Below, piece after piece: positions 52,311-62,200 of a DNA stretch of 64,000 bases. This DNA comes from DAHUXD01 sp963805495 (GTDB lineage: Bacteria; Acidobacteriota; Thermoanaerobaculia; UBA5066; Gp7-AA6): contig CAWDUQ010000005.1 of the NCBI GenBank assembly GCA_963805495.1, positions 272,353 to 336,352 of the forward strand, given 5' to 3'. The notes under the pieces are model-generated. The model searched no databases. It had not been told where the DNA came from and worked only from the letters and a program-made list of their open reading frames with translations. Position numbers and translations under genes: made by a program. Position 1 is the stretch's first letter. Every line of letters begins with the position of its first letter.

Positions 52311-54371
52311 CTACGGCTTGCCGCCCGCCGGCGCCAGGGGCTTCCCGATCGCCGAGAGCAGGTCCGGCCGCGAGGGATCCCGGACGAGAACGGGATACCG
52401 CTCTCCCCCGTGGTCCTCGACCCGGCACACCTTGTAGACGTCGGCGTTCTCGACGAGGAGCTCGATCGGCTCGGTACCGTCCTTCGCGAGGCGGAGAGCG
52501 TCGCGGAGACGGTTGATCGTGTAGCGGAGGCCATCGACGGCGAGGAGCCTCATCCCCGCACCGACGCCGGCCCGCGCCGCGGGCATCCCGGGAACGACGT
52601 CCGTGATGACGCCCGGGCCCGCCGTGCCGTCGCCCTGCACCATGATCCCGAGCGATTCCCAGAAGTCGTAGACCTCGGTGCCGTCTTCCTCGGCGACCAC
52701 GAGATCCGGCTCGGTGTCTCTGAAGGTCAGCTTCCAGCCCGCGTTTTCGAGGCCGCCGATCGGCGCCCGGGGGGCCACGGCGTAGACCCGCTCGCGGAAG
52801 AAAGCGGCCCAGTCGTCGGGCCAGACGGCGTTCAGAGCGGCGTAGACGTCCTCGGCCGTGTAGGTGCGGACGTCCGACACGCCGCCCGGCCCCCCGTGGA
52901 AGGCCCGCACGAAGTCGTCGAGGGACTTCTTTCCACCCGACCGGGATCGGATCCGCACGTCGGCCTCGAGCCACACGAGCGCGCCCTCGGAATAGAAGTC
53001 CACGCCGCGCCGCCACGAAGCCCCCTCGGGGCGGCCGTCGTAGAGAAGCTGTGCGGCCACGGCGGTGTCGGCGAGCGGGCGCCAGGCACGGCCGGTCTGA
53101 CGGTCCATCCGCGCGGCGAAGAGCGCGAGCGCCTCGCGGAACTGCTCCGGCGTGCGCAGGCCGGAGCGGGCGCCGAGGACTTCGCCGTAGTACTCCGTCA
53201 GGCCTTCGTAGACCCAGAGCAGCTCGCTGTCGAGGGGCGCCTGGTAGTCGTCCGTGACGCCCGAAACGAGACCCGCGGGCGAGCGGAACTTTCCGTTCCA
53301 CGAGTGGACGTATTCGTGCGACAGGAGCGTCCCGAGGTAGCGGCGGGCCGACGAGTCGATGAGCGCGCGTTCGGCGGCCCGGTTGTCGCTCGACTCGTGG
53401 TGCTCGAGACCGTTGGACGGGAACAGGTCGGTCAGGGCGAGCAGGAGGTGATAGCTGCGGTAGTGGCGGATTCCGAAGAGCGCCTGCGCCTCGGCCACCA
53501 GGCGCCGATAGTGCGCGACATCCTCGGCCGGGATCTCGATCGACGCCGCGCTGTCGCCGGCGATGTCGAGGAAGTGGCCGACCCTGTCGCCCGGCGAGAG
53601 GTCGATCGAACGAAAAAACCTTCCGGTCAGGACCGGCGAGTCGATGAGCATCACGAGTGAAGCCGGTGCGAAGACGACCGCGTCGCCGGCGACCCGCTCG
53701 ACGGGTAGCGCCGTGCCGAACTTCCAGCCCGAAGGCAGCGTCAGCGTCGGCTGGAACACGGTCGCGTTCGACGCGGGGCCGCGCGGATAGAGGAGCACCG
53801 ACCACCAGTTGACGTAGCCGACGCGCGCCGTCGCCGTCGTGTAGGCGGAGAGGGACGCGAGATAGTCGAAGGACACTTCGAGCGTCGAGGCGCCCGGCGG
53901 CACCACGATCTCGAAGTTCCACATCTGAGTGGGCGAGCGCTTCCACGCGACGGACCGGCCGGCCGCGGTGATCGAGAGACCCGTGAGGTCGGTGATCGGT
54001 CCGGCGGCGGAGTGCTCGCCCGGGATCCACTTCGGATAGGCGAGCGTCAGCGGCCCCGGCGCGACGGGGATTGTCTCGCGCACCCGGAAGATCCGCAGCG
54101 GCGCGTCGCTCGCGTCGACCGACAGCGCGATCGGCTGCCCCGCCGCCGCGCACGCCCCCAGCGCCAGAGCCAGGGTCAGCCCTGAAAGATTGAAAGTTCG
54201 CCGCAGGGCGCCGGCAACATTCGACTTGTGCGCACGGAGAGGTTCGGCAGGGCACGGCGGAACTCCGCCTGCGCGCTCGCTCCGCGCGGCCACCAATGCG
54301 CAGGCCCCCCTGCGCCGTCCGGCGGATGTTGCTGATTCCAGGAGTCTTCCTGCCCGGCAAGCGGTCTTCAT
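52311..54371 (-). CDS. M61-family (glycyl) aminopeptidase, lipoprotein-like
   Basis: A 686-residue protein. The metalloprotease motif is HEYVHSWNGKFR (HExxH), with the downstream glutamate in LLWVYEGLTEYYG, as in M61 peptidases. A PDZ domain (GPGVITDVVPGMPAARAGV, ~590-650) ends it. A hydrophobic stretch with LALALGAC lies at ~61-73, so the first ~55 residues look foreign. ATG 54371 has GGAG upstream, but it sits in a segment flanked by inverted repeats (54173-54435). The original start may have been displaced. Expected role: periplasmic cleavage of N-terminal Gly/Ala residues. Confidence 0.87.
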   Translation of the reverse strand: MKTACRAGRLLESATSAGRRRGACALVAARSERAGGVPPCPAEPLRAHKSNVAGALRRTFNLSGLTLALALGACAAAGQPIALSVDASDAPLRIFRVRETIPVAPGPLTLAYPKWIPGEHSAAGPITDLTGLSITAAGRSVAWKRSPTQMWNFEIVVPPGASTLEVSFDYLASLSAYTTATARVGYVNWWSVLLYPRGPASNATVFQPTLTLPSGWKFGTALPVERVAGDAVVFAPASLVMLIDSPVLTGRFFRSIDLSPGDRVGHFLDIAGDSAASIEIPAEDVAHYRRLVAEAQALFGIRHYRSYHLLLALTDLFPSNGLEHHESSDNRAAERALIDSSARRYLGTLLSHEYVHSWNGKFRSPAGLVSGVTDDYQAPLDSELLWVYEGLTEYYGEVLGARSGLRTPEQFREALALFAARMDRQTGRAWRPLADTAVAAQLLYDGRPEGASWRRGVDFYSEGALVWLEADVRIRSRSGGKKSLDDFVRAFHGGPGGVSDVRTYTAEDVYAALNAVWPDDWAAFFRERVYAVAPRAPIGGLENAGWKLTFRDTEPDLVVAEEDGTEVYDFWESLGIMVQGDGTAGPGVITDVVPGMPAARAGVGAGMRLLAVDGLRYTINRLRDALRLAKDGTEPIELLVENADVYKVCRVEDHGGERYPVLVRDPSRPDLLSAIGKPLAPAGGKP

Positions 54372-54435
54372 CCGATGTCTCCAAACTTCAGGAATTCAGG
54401 GCTGACCCCAAGTGTCAGGAATTCAGGGCTGACCC
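54173..54435. repeat. Inverted and direct repeats around the M61 gene 5' end
   Basis: GGGTCAGCCCTGAA (54173-54186) and its exact complement (54395-54408) face each other across ~208 bp, with weaker similarity continuing inward. The right arm is repeated 27 bp further on (54416-54435, CAGGAATTCAGGGCTGACCC). The stop of the 54423-55565 gene lies in that last copy. This looks like a MITE- or REP-type element. Confidence 0.75.
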
Positions 54436-55565
54436 TCGGGCGCCGCGACGCGTTCCTGGATCGACTTCGCGAGGGGAACGAGCCCGCTCCCCTTCACGCT
54501 CGCGGCGCGGTCGTATGCTTCGAAGAACGCGCGCGGCCCGCCGGCGAGCGCGGCCCGGTACGCTTCGAGACCCGAGACCTGGATGATGCCGTCGGCCAGG
54601 AACGCGCCCGCGGGCCCCGCCACACGCCCGGCAAAGTCCGGCTTCTTGATCTCCGCGGCGACCTCCATGCGGGCATCGAGGTCGGCCTCCGCCGACATCA
54701 GCCGGTCGGCCACGCGGTTCAGGTCGTCGATCGAGGACTTCATGGGCTCGCGGAGCCACACGGACAGCGGAAAGAAGTTCTCGTCGACGCTGTAAACCGC
54801 GAGCGGACCCGCGTCGGCCACGACCCGGAGGAGCGGCTCGAGCTGGGCGAGCGAAGGGTCGTGCCGGTTCCACGCGGGGCTCGCGGCGCGGTACTCGGCC
54901 CATGCACGCTGGTACGCCTCGCTCGCCATGAGCCGCGAAAGGTGCTTGATCTGCTCCGCCGGGGGAGAAGACGCCGCGTCCGAAAGCGCCCGCGCCAGGT
55001 CCACGACGACGATCCACTCCGCGCCTCCGGCTTCCGAGATCATGATGTGGTCCGCCCGTCCGGGCAATCCGAAGGTCAGGTAGAAGGGCAGCGTCACCGA
55101 GACGACCCGGTCCCCCGGAAGGAGCGCCCGCGCCCGGTCGGACACGAGCTTCTCGAGCTCGACTTCGCGCGTCGAGATCGTCGCGAGCAGGTCTTCCCAG
55201 CGGGAGCTGTCCTCCCGGATCTGCCGGAAGTCGAAAATCGCGATCCGCGTCTGCTCGTCGAACGCGGCGGCCAGGTCCCGTTCGAAGGTCTCGGGCGGGC
55301 GGTTGGACTCGCGGATCGCGTACTCGACGGCGGGAACGGACTCGAGCTGCTTCGCGTCGGCCGAAGAGAACGAGGGACGGGTCAGCAGCGCCAGGATCTC
55401 GCGGGCCCCGCGCATGTCGAGCGTGATCCGCACCGTGTCTCCGGTGACGGGCGGCAGATCGTACGGCGCCCGCGAAGCGCCGCCCGGGATCGGAGCGCTC
55501 CCCGGCGGCGGGTTCCGGGCGGCGCAGCCGGCGCAGACGAGGACGGCGGCGAGGAGCCGCCTCAT
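54423..55565 (-). CDS. Lipoprotein, DUF5700-like protease relative without HExxH
   Basis: A 380-residue protein with a lipoprotein signal (LLAAVLVCAGC). The layout resembles DUF5700 putative zinc peptidases: an early YAIRESNRPPETFERDL region, and near the end AGAFLADGIIQVSGLEAYRAAL followed by PRAFFEAYDRAA. The expected HExxH is absent where it should be (EQIKHLSRLMAS), so it is probably inactive as a peptidase, or the assignment is wrong. The ATG overlaps the stop of the HAD gene (ATGA). The C-terminal GQP is encoded inside a repeat. Confidence 0.6.
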   Translation of the reverse strand: MRRLLAAVLVCAGCAARNPPPGSAPIPGGASRAPYDLPPVTGDTVRITLDMRGAREILALLTRPSFSSADAKQLESVPAVEYAIRESNRPPETFERDLAAAFDEQTRIAIFDFRQIREDSSRWEDLLATISTREVELEKLVSDRARALLPGDRVVSVTLPFYLTFGLPGRADHIMISEAGGAEWIVVVDLARALSDAASSPPAEQIKHLSRLMASEAYQRAWAEYRAASPAWNRHDPSLAQLEPLLRVVADAGPLAVYSVDENFFPLSVWLREPMKSSIDDLNRVADRLMSAEADLDARMEVAAEIKKPDFAGRVAGPAGAFLADGIIQVSGLEAYRAALAGGPRAFFEAYDRAASVKGSGLVPLAKSIQERVAAPEGQP

Positions 55566-56284
55566 CCCAGGATCGCCCCGACGGCGCGAGCGGTGTCGGA
55601 AAAATCCTGCAGGAGAGCGTCCGGCCCCTCGGCGCCGAGCCGCTCGACGCTCGTGATCCCGGTCGCCACCGCGACCGCGCGGACTCCGAGGGCACGCCCG
55701 CAGGCGACGTCGTGCACCGAGTCCCCGACGATCACGACCGATTTCCCCGTGAAACGCCGGCCTGTGTGCGCCAGGGCCCGTTCGACAGCCACCGGAGGAA
55801 GCGTGTAGCGGTCGGCGGAGTCGCTGCCGAAGGCGCCGAACGGGAAGTACCGGTTGTAATCGGGAGGCGCGAGCTTCAGCCTCGCTCCGCGCTCGAGGTT
55901 GCCCGTCAGGAGACCGAGCGTCACGCGCGGGTCGGCCGCGAGTTGCTGGAGGAGAGGCGTGATTCCGGGCTTGGGAACCACCACGCCGGGAACCAGTCCC
56001 CGCGAGAGCTCCTCCAGGTAGACCTCGAGGGCACCCGCGAGGCCCGCCTCGAAGCGCTCGGTGCCGACGTCCCCGGCCACGAGCTCCCGGACGATCTGGG
56101 GGTCGGTCTTTCCGGAAAAGTCGAACCGGCCTCGGTCCTGGTGCTGCTCGCCGGCCTGCCAGCCGAAGGCCGTCTCGAGCGCTCTCAGGATCGAGTCGCG
56201 CGCGACCCGGCCCGCCGACAGGAGGGTGCCGTCGATGTCGAAGAGGACGAGCTTGTGGCCGTTGGCGGATGAATCAAGCATCAC
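55562..56284 (-). CDS. HAD-family phosphatase
   Basis: A 240-residue HAD hydrolase of the phosphoglycolate phosphatase type: nucleophile motif LVLFDIDGTLL, motif II in LGLLTGNLERG, Lys in GARLKLAPP, and motif IV VVIVGDSVHDVACGRALG. The helical cap lies between motifs I and II (~40-110). It hydrolyses a small phosphorylated metabolite; the exact one cannot be read. It is coupled by 4-nt overlaps to the lipoprotein gene downstream and the esterase upstream. Confidence 0.9.
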   Translation of the reverse strand: MMLDSSANGHKLVLFDIDGTLLSAGRVARDSILRALETAFGWQAGEQHQDRGRFDFSGKTDPQIVRELVAGDVGTERFEAGLAGALEVYLEELSRGLVPGVVVPKPGITPLLQQLAADPRVTLGLLTGNLERGARLKLAPPDYNRYFPFGAFGSDSADRYTLPPVAVERALAHTGRRFTGKSVVIVGDSVHDVACGRALGVRAVAVATGITSVERLGAEGPDALLQDFSDTARAVGAILG

Positions 56285-57189
56285 TCCGCATCATATTCAA
56301 AGCGCCGCCCGTGCCACCGGAGGATGTCCAGCATCGCCCCCCTCCAGTATCGCCAGTTGTGCCCTCCCGGCTCCATCACCACCGTCGTCGGCACGCCCCG
56401 TTCGTTCAGGAGCATGCCGAACTGCGCGGCGACGCGCTCGAGCCCGTAGACGTCCTCCGTGCCTCCACGCATGTGGACCGCGAAGGGCGGCGCGACGAAG
56501 CACTTCGTCCAGAGCACGTTCCACGCGTCGTTCTCGTCCAGGGAATTGTGCTGTTCGTCCTTCCCGAAGATCCGTTTCAAGGAGTACCGCGCCACGACGT
56601 TGTAGCGCTCGAGGTCCTGCCAGCCGAACGGGATCAGCGCGCCCGAAAGCGACGAGACCGAGCCGTAGAGGTCCGGGTGCCGGAGCGCCGTCTTGACGGC
56701 GCCGTAGCCTCCCATCGAGATGCCCGTGATGCCGCGGCCACCCTGGCGATCGAGGACGCGATATCGGGAGGCGACCCAGAGCGGCAGATCGGCGGTCAGG
56801 AATTTCTCGTAGAGCATCTTGCCGTCGTACGAATCGGAGAACCAGCTTCCCGGGCCGTCGGGAGCGACGATCAGGAACTCGGGCAGCCGGCCGTCGCGCA
56901 TGCGTTCGAGCGCGTCCGCGGCGACGCCGTGCCGCTGGAGCGTCCGGCCGTCGCCGTAGCCGTCGTGCAGGAAGTAGAGGACCGGATAACGCCGCGAGGG
57001 CGACACGGCATAGGAGGGCGGGAGGACGACGAGGCAGCGGACCGACGACGGCATCGAATCCGTCTCGACGCGTTCGTAGCTGATGCCGGGCGTGGCGCCG
57101 CTCCCCCGGGCGGCCGCGAGGCAACCGGCGAATGCGGCCACCAGAACGGCCGACGCCCGCCGGCGCGCACGGCGCTCTCGCGCTTTCAT
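56281..57189 (-). CDS. Exported esterase (alpha/beta hydrolase, Ag85/esterase D type)
   Basis: A 302-residue protein from ATG 57189 with an N-terminal Arg-rich and hydrophobic signal (ASAVLVAAFAGCLAAA). YPVLYFLHDGYGD supplies the oxyanion region, ITGISMGGYGAVKTA carries the nucleophile Ser in GxSxG, and GGHNWRYW holds the catalytic His. This is the family of feruloyl esterase-like and S-formylglutathione hydrolase-like proteins. A cysteine in FAGCLAA could be a lipobox. The gene leads a minus-strand operon with the HAD and lipoprotein genes. Confidence 0.88.
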   Translation of the reverse strand: MKARERRARRRASAVLVAAFAGCLAAARGSGATPGISYERVETDSMPSSVRCLVVLPPSYAVSPSRRYPVLYFLHDGYGDGRTLQRHGVAADALERMRDGRLPEFLIVAPDGPGSWFSDSYDGKMLYEKFLTADLPLWVASRYRVLDRQGGRGITGISMGGYGAVKTALRHPDLYGSVSSLSGALIPFGWQDLERYNVVARYSLKRIFGKDEQHNSLDENDAWNVLWTKCFVAPPFAVHMRGGTEDVYGLERVAAQFGMLLNERGVPTTVVMEPGGHNWRYWRGAMLDILRWHGRRFEYDAE

Positions 57190-57226
57190 GGCCGGATCAT
57201 AGGCCCGACCCCGATAGACTGGGGGC

Positions 57227-57706
57227 GTGGCGGATCTCGCGCGCATGCCCAGGGAACTTCAACGCGCCCTGGCGGGCGAAGGATTCCGGCGGCGGCGCCG
57301 CCAGGTCCTGCCGCTCCTGACGACCGACCCCGAGGGCTTTCCCCGCGTCGCGCTGCTGACCCTCGCCGAGGTCCGGGCGATTTCACCGGAGGAGCTTTGC
57401 GTGGCCGTGCGCGCCGGCAGCCGGACCGCCTTCAACCTCGTCCGCCGCGGAACGGCGACGCTTCTCTATCTCCACCGGCTCCTGACCGCGTCCGTCCAGG
57501 CGCGGGCCGGCCGGGCGCGGGTCTGCGGGACCGACCCCGGCCGCCGCCTCTTCCCGCTCCGCGTCGAGCGCGTCCGACTCGATCGCCCGGACGCGGCCGA
57601 GGGACGGGTGACGCTTCTGACGGGTCCGACCTTCGGCGGCGCGGATGCCGCCGGACTCTTTTCCGACGAGCTCTTCGCAGAGCTCGGAAAGGCGACATCC
57701 GAATGA
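57227..57706 (+). CDS. FMN-binding split-barrel (pyridoxamine oxidase-like) protein
   Basis: A 159-residue protein from GTG 57227. QVLPLLTTDPEGFPRVALLT, AVRAGSRTAFNLVRRGTATLLYL and ARAGRARVCGTDP match the split-barrel fold of flavin-binding pyridoxamine oxidase-like proteins. No second-domain residues that would make it a true PdxH are visible. It is divergent from the esterase gene (37 bp apart) and overlaps the SDR gene by 4 nt. Confidence 0.72.
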   Translation: MADLARMPRELQRALAGEGFRRRRRQVLPLLTTDPEGFPRVALLTLAEVRAISPEELCVAVRAGSRTAFNLVRRGTATLLYLHRLLTASVQARAGRARVCGTDPGRRLFPLRVERVRLDRPDAAEGRVTLLTGPTFGGADAAGLFSDELFAELGKATSE

Positions 57707-58434
57707 TCTTCCAGGACCGCACCGTGCTCGTGACGGGCGCCGGACGCGGCATCGGCCGCTCGATCGCCCTGCGCTTCGCCGAGGAGGGGGCGCGCGTCGC
57801 CCTCGTCGCCCGCACGCTGGCCGAACTCGAGCAGACCTCGGCGCGCATCGCCTCGTGCGGCGGACGCGGACTCACCGTCTGCGGCGACATCACGGTGCCG
57901 GGCTTCGCCGAGGAGTGCGTGGCGCGCACCGAGAGCGAGATCGGGCCGATCGACGTCCTCGTCAACAACGCGGGCGTCTTCATCTGGCGTCCGTTCCTCA
58001 AGATGACGCCCGCGGACTGGGACCGGGTGATCGCGACGAATCTGACCGGCGCCGCCGCGTTCTGCCGGGCCGTCCTGCCCGGAATGGTCGAGCGCCGGCG
58101 CGGGCGCATCGTCAACGTCTCCTCCATCCACGGCATGCGGGGCGACGCCAACGTTGCCGCGCAGGCCGCCGCCAAGTTCGGCCTCATCGGACTGACCCAG
58201 AGCCTCGCCCGCGAGTTTCGCTCCCACAACATCGCCGTCAACGCCGTCTGCCCGGGTACCGTCGAGAACAAGAAAGAGGAGGGCGACGCGCTCCATGCCG
58301 AGCCCCTCGCCGAGAAGCTCTGGCCCCGGGACGTCGCGCGGGCGGTGCTGTTTCTCGCCTCGGACGACGCCGCAGCGATCACCGGGACGGCGCTCGAGGT
58401 CTTCGGCGGGACGCACCTGACGATCCAGCCGTAG
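57703..58434 (+). CDS. SDR-fold protein lacking the catalytic tyrosine
   Basis: A 243-residue classical SDR fold: TGAGRGIG (11-18), NNAG (88-91), NVSSIHG with Ser140/141, and the active-site helix NVAAQAAAKFGL. Here the canonical YxxxK is replaced by Q154-xxx-K158, so standard hydride-transfer catalysis is unlikely. The rest of the fold, including the LTQSLAREFRSHNIAVNAVCPG stretch, is intact. It may bind NAD(P) as a regulator, or use another residue. Coupled to the split-barrel gene. Confidence 0.9.
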   Translation: MIFQDRTVLVTGAGRGIGRSIALRFAEEGARVALVARTLAELEQTSARIASCGGRGLTVCGDITVPGFAEECVARTESEIGPIDVLVNNAGVFIWRPFLKMTPADWDRVIATNLTGAAAFCRAVLPGMVERRRGRIVNVSSIHGMRGDANVAAQAAAKFGLIGLTQSLAREFRSHNIAVNAVCPGTVENKKEEGDALHAEPLAEKLWPRDVARAVLFLASDDAAAITGTALEVFGGTHLTIQP

Positions 58435-58520
58435 AGAACCGGCTGCCCCGCCGTAGTAATCTCCGCGAGTCCCTGCGGGCCCCCGCGGGCCCTGCGGTTC
58501 TCGTACGCACGGAGGAACTC

Positions 58521-59270
58521 ATGCGGAAAATCACAGGAACTCTCGCCGGACTGCTGCTTGGCGCGGCCGCGGCCGCCCAGACGGCCCAGACGGCCGACGG
58601 GATCGTCTCAAAATACATCGAGACGATCGGCGGCATGGATCGAATCGAAGCGATCCGGACGCTCAAGAAGCTCGGCAGATTCACGGGCGGCAACGGCCGC
58701 GAGGCCAGGGTCGTCGAGGAGAACAAACGGCCCGACCTGGTGCGCCAGGAGTTCGTCCTCCAGGGAATGACGGGCATCACGGCCTGGGACGGCAAGACCG
58801 GCTGGAAGATCGAGCCCTGGGAGGGCAAGAAGGACGTCGAGCCCCTCGGCGAAGAGGAGTTGAAGGCGATCCTCGAGGACTCGGACTTCGACGGGCCGCT
58901 CATCCACTACAAGGAGAAGGGCAACACGGTCGAGTTCGCCGGGACCGAGCCCGTCGAGGGCACCGACGCGTACAAACTCAAGGTGACCCTGAAGAACGGG
59001 GACATCCAGTACTTCTTCATGGACACGGACTATTTCGTGCCGATCAAGATCGAGAAGAAGCGCGTCGTCCGCGGCGCCGAGCGGGAGTCGGAGACGACGC
59101 TCGGCGACTACAAGGAGGTCGCCGGCGTGTACTTCCCCCACTCCTACGAAATCGGCCGCAAGGGCAGCTCCAACCGCCAGAAGGTCGTCTACGACCGCAT
59201 CGAGGCGAACGTGCCGCTCGACGACGCCCTGTTCCATCCCCCCGCGCCCCCGGCCGGGGCGGCGAAGTGA
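58521..59270 (+). CDS. Exported LolA/lipoprotein-sorting-like protein
   Basis: A 249-residue protein after a good ribosome site (GGAGGAACTC). The signal peptide is ITGTLAGLLLGAAAAAQ. DGIVSKYIETIGGMDRIEAI, GMTGITAWDGKTGWKI and DYKEVAGVYFPHSYEI match the outer-membrane lipoprotein-sorting-like family common in Acidobacteriota and Bacteroidota. These are beta-rich periplasmic proteins related to LolA/LolB, with unknown cargo. It overlaps the upstream end of the following BNR protein region and is probably cotranscribed with it. Confidence 0.85.
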   Translation: MRKITGTLAGLLLGAAAAAQTAQTADGIVSKYIETIGGMDRIEAIRTLKKLGRFTGGNGREARVVEENKRPDLVRQEFVLQGMTGITAWDGKTGWKIEPWEGKKDVEPLGEEELKAILEDSDFDGPLIHYKEKGNTVEFAGTEPVEGTDAYKLKVTLKNGDIQYFFMDTDYFVPIKIEKKRVVRGAERESETTLGDYKEVAGVYFPHSYEIGRKGSSNRQKVVYDRIEANVPLDDALFHPPAPPAGAAK

Positions 59271-59278
59271 GGCCCGCC

Positions 59279-62200
59279 ATGAACATGAAATACGGCATCG
59301 CCGGATCGCTCCTCCTCGCCGCGGCCCTGCCGGCGGCCGCGCAGACCGCCGTCAAGGTCGACTCCGAGACCATCTCCGGCCTCGGCGCCCGCAACATCGG
59401 CTCGGCCACGATGAGCGGCCGGGTCGCGGCCATCGACGCGGTGCGTGAAGGGGATCGGCTGACCATCTTCGTCGGGTCGGCCTCGGGGGGCGTCTGGAAG
59501 TCGGTCAACGGCGGCACGACCTACAAGCCCGTCTTCGACAAGCAGCCCGTTCAGTCGGTCGGCGCCGTCACGATCGACCCGACGAACCCGAAGGTCGTCT
59601 GGGTCGGCACGGGCGAGTCCTGGACGCGCAACACCGTCTCGATCGGGGACGGGATCTACAAGTCGGTCGACGGCGGCGAGACCTGGTCGAACGTCGGTCT
59701 CCGGGGCACGGAGCGGATCGTCAAGATCCTCGTCGACCCGACGGCGAGCGACACGGTGTACGCCTGCGCGCCGGGCAAGCTCTGGTCCGACAGCGACGAG
59801 CGCGGCGTCTTCAAGACGACCGACGGCGGGAAGACCTGGACGAAGGTCCTCGCGGGCGCGAACCTTTCGACGGGCTGCTCCATGATCTCGCTCGATCGGC
59901 AGAACCCGAAAACGCTCTATGCCGGGATGTGGGACTTCCGCCGCACGGGCTGGACGTTTCGCTCCGGCGGCGACGGCGAGAATGCCCCGAGCGCGAGCGG
60001 CCTCTTCAAGTCGCAGGACGGCGGCTCGACCTGGAGCGAGCTCGACAAAAAGAGCGTGAAAGGCCTGCCCTCGAAGCCCTGGGGCCGCGTGGCCGTGACC
60101 GTCGCGCCCTCCAAGCCCGACGTCGTCTATGCGTTCATCGAGGCTGCCGTTCCGAAGAACGGGCTCTACCGCTCCGACGACGCGGGCGCGACCTGGCAGG
60201 CCATGGACCGCAGCCAGTACATGGTGTGGCGGCCCTTCTACTTCGCCAACCTCATCGTCGACCCGAAGGACGCCAACAAGGTCTACAAGCCCGACCTGAC
60301 GCTCATCGCTTCGACCGACGGGGGCAAGAGCTTTTCCGACATCGGCGGCGGGGCGCACGGCGATTTCCACGACCTGTGGGTCGATCCGTCGAACACGGAC
60401 CGCCTCATCGCCGCCGACGACGGCGGCATCTGGTATTCGTACGACGGCGGGAACAAGTGGTGGAAGGCGGACAACCTGCCGATCTCGCAGTTCTACCACG
60501 TGAGCCTCGACATGGAACGGCCCTACAACGTGTATGGCGGCCTGCAGGACAACAGTTCCTGGGTCGGGATGTCCGCGTACCCCGGCGGGATTACCAACGC
60601 CCAGTGGGAAAACATGTACGGCGGCGACGGGTTCTGGATGTTCGCCGACACCGCCGACTCGACCTTCATCTACGCCGAGTCCCAGGGCGGAGAGATCGGG
60701 CGCGTCAACCGCAAGACGCACGAAACGCGGTCGATCAAGCCGCTCCCCGGCTACAAGGAAGGCAAGCTCCGCTACAACTGGAACACGCCGATCCACATGA
60801 GCCCGACGCAGAAGGGCGTCGTGTACATCGGCGCGCAGTTCCTCTTCCGCTCGCGCGACCACGGACAGACGTGGGACCGCATCTCGCCGGACTTGACGAC
60901 GAACGACCCCGAGAAGCAGAAGCAGGAGCAGACGGGGGGCGTCACCGTCGACAACTCGGCGGCCGAGATGCACACCACGATCTTCGCGATCGCGGAATCG
61001 CCGAAGGACTCCAACCTCATCTGGGTCGGCACCGACGACGGCAACCTTCAACTGACCAAGGACGGCGGGAAGACCTGGGCGAACGTTGTCGGCAACATCC
61101 CCGGGCTGCCGAAGAACGCCTGGGTCTCGTCCATCGAGGCCGGACATTTCGCCGCGGGAACCGCTTACGCGACCTTCGACCTCCACACCTTCGGCGACAT
61201 GAAACCGTACGTCTACCGGACGACCGACTTCGGGAAGACCTGGGCCGCTCTCGTACCCGCCGACGGCTCGATGAAGGGCTATGCCCACGTCGTCAAGGAG
61301 GACCCGGTCGACGCGAACCTCCTCTTCGCCGGCACCGAGCTCGGACTGTGGATCTCTCTCGACGGCGGCCGGGGCTGGGCGCAGTACAAGGGGGGCGATT
61401 TCCCGAACGTCGCGGTGTGCGACGTCGCCGTCCATCCCCGGGATTCGGCGCTCGTCCTCGCGACGCACGGGCGCGGGATCTGGATCGTCGACGACATCAC
61501 GCCCCTGCGCTCGCTGAGCCAGGACATGCTGGCGAGCGACGCGACGTTCGTTCCCGGACAGCCGGTCGTGCAGCGCATCCGCGCGTTCGGCGGATGGGGC
61601 TACGGCGACGCGGCGTTCGAGGGGCCCAATCCACCCTCCGATGCCCAGATCGTCTACTACCAGAAGAAGCGGCACATCTTCGGCGACCTCAAGCTCGAGG
61701 TCTTCGGGCCGGACGGCAAGCTGCTGACGACCCTGCCCACGAGCAAGCGTCGTGGCCTTTCGCGTTCGAGCTGGTCCATGCGGTTGAAGGGCCCGCGCGT
61801 ACCCCCGGCGGCGACGGTTGCCTACGGCGCCAGCAGCGGGCCGCGTGTCCTCCCCGGGACCTACACGGTCCGGATGACGAAGGACAAGAAGGTCTACGAG
61901 ACGAAGCTCCAGCTCGTGCCCGACCCGCGCTCCAGGCACACTCCCGAGGACCGGAAGGCCCAGTTCGCGCTCGCCATGAAGCTCTACGGGATGCTCGGCG
62001 ACATGACCTTCGCGGTCGATCGCATCAACGGCGTTCGCGCCGCTCTCGAGGAGCGCGCCGCGAAACTGCCCGCCGGCGACCCCCTGGCGGTCGAGCTCCG
62101 GAAAGCCTCGGCCGAGGCCGACGCGCTCCGCCAGAAGATCGTCGCCACGAAGGAAGGCGGCATGATCACCGGCGAAGAGCGCCTGCGCGAGCACCTGACC

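Noticed and set aside
50565..53660. 1031-codon plus-strand open frame
   Set aside because: It spans two unrelated minus-strand genes (PAS sensor and M61 peptidase) and their junction, which a real gene would not.
59189..62194. 1001-codon minus-strand open frame
   Set aside because: Antisense to the Asp-box propeller gene, whose motifs, signal peptide and operon context are clear.
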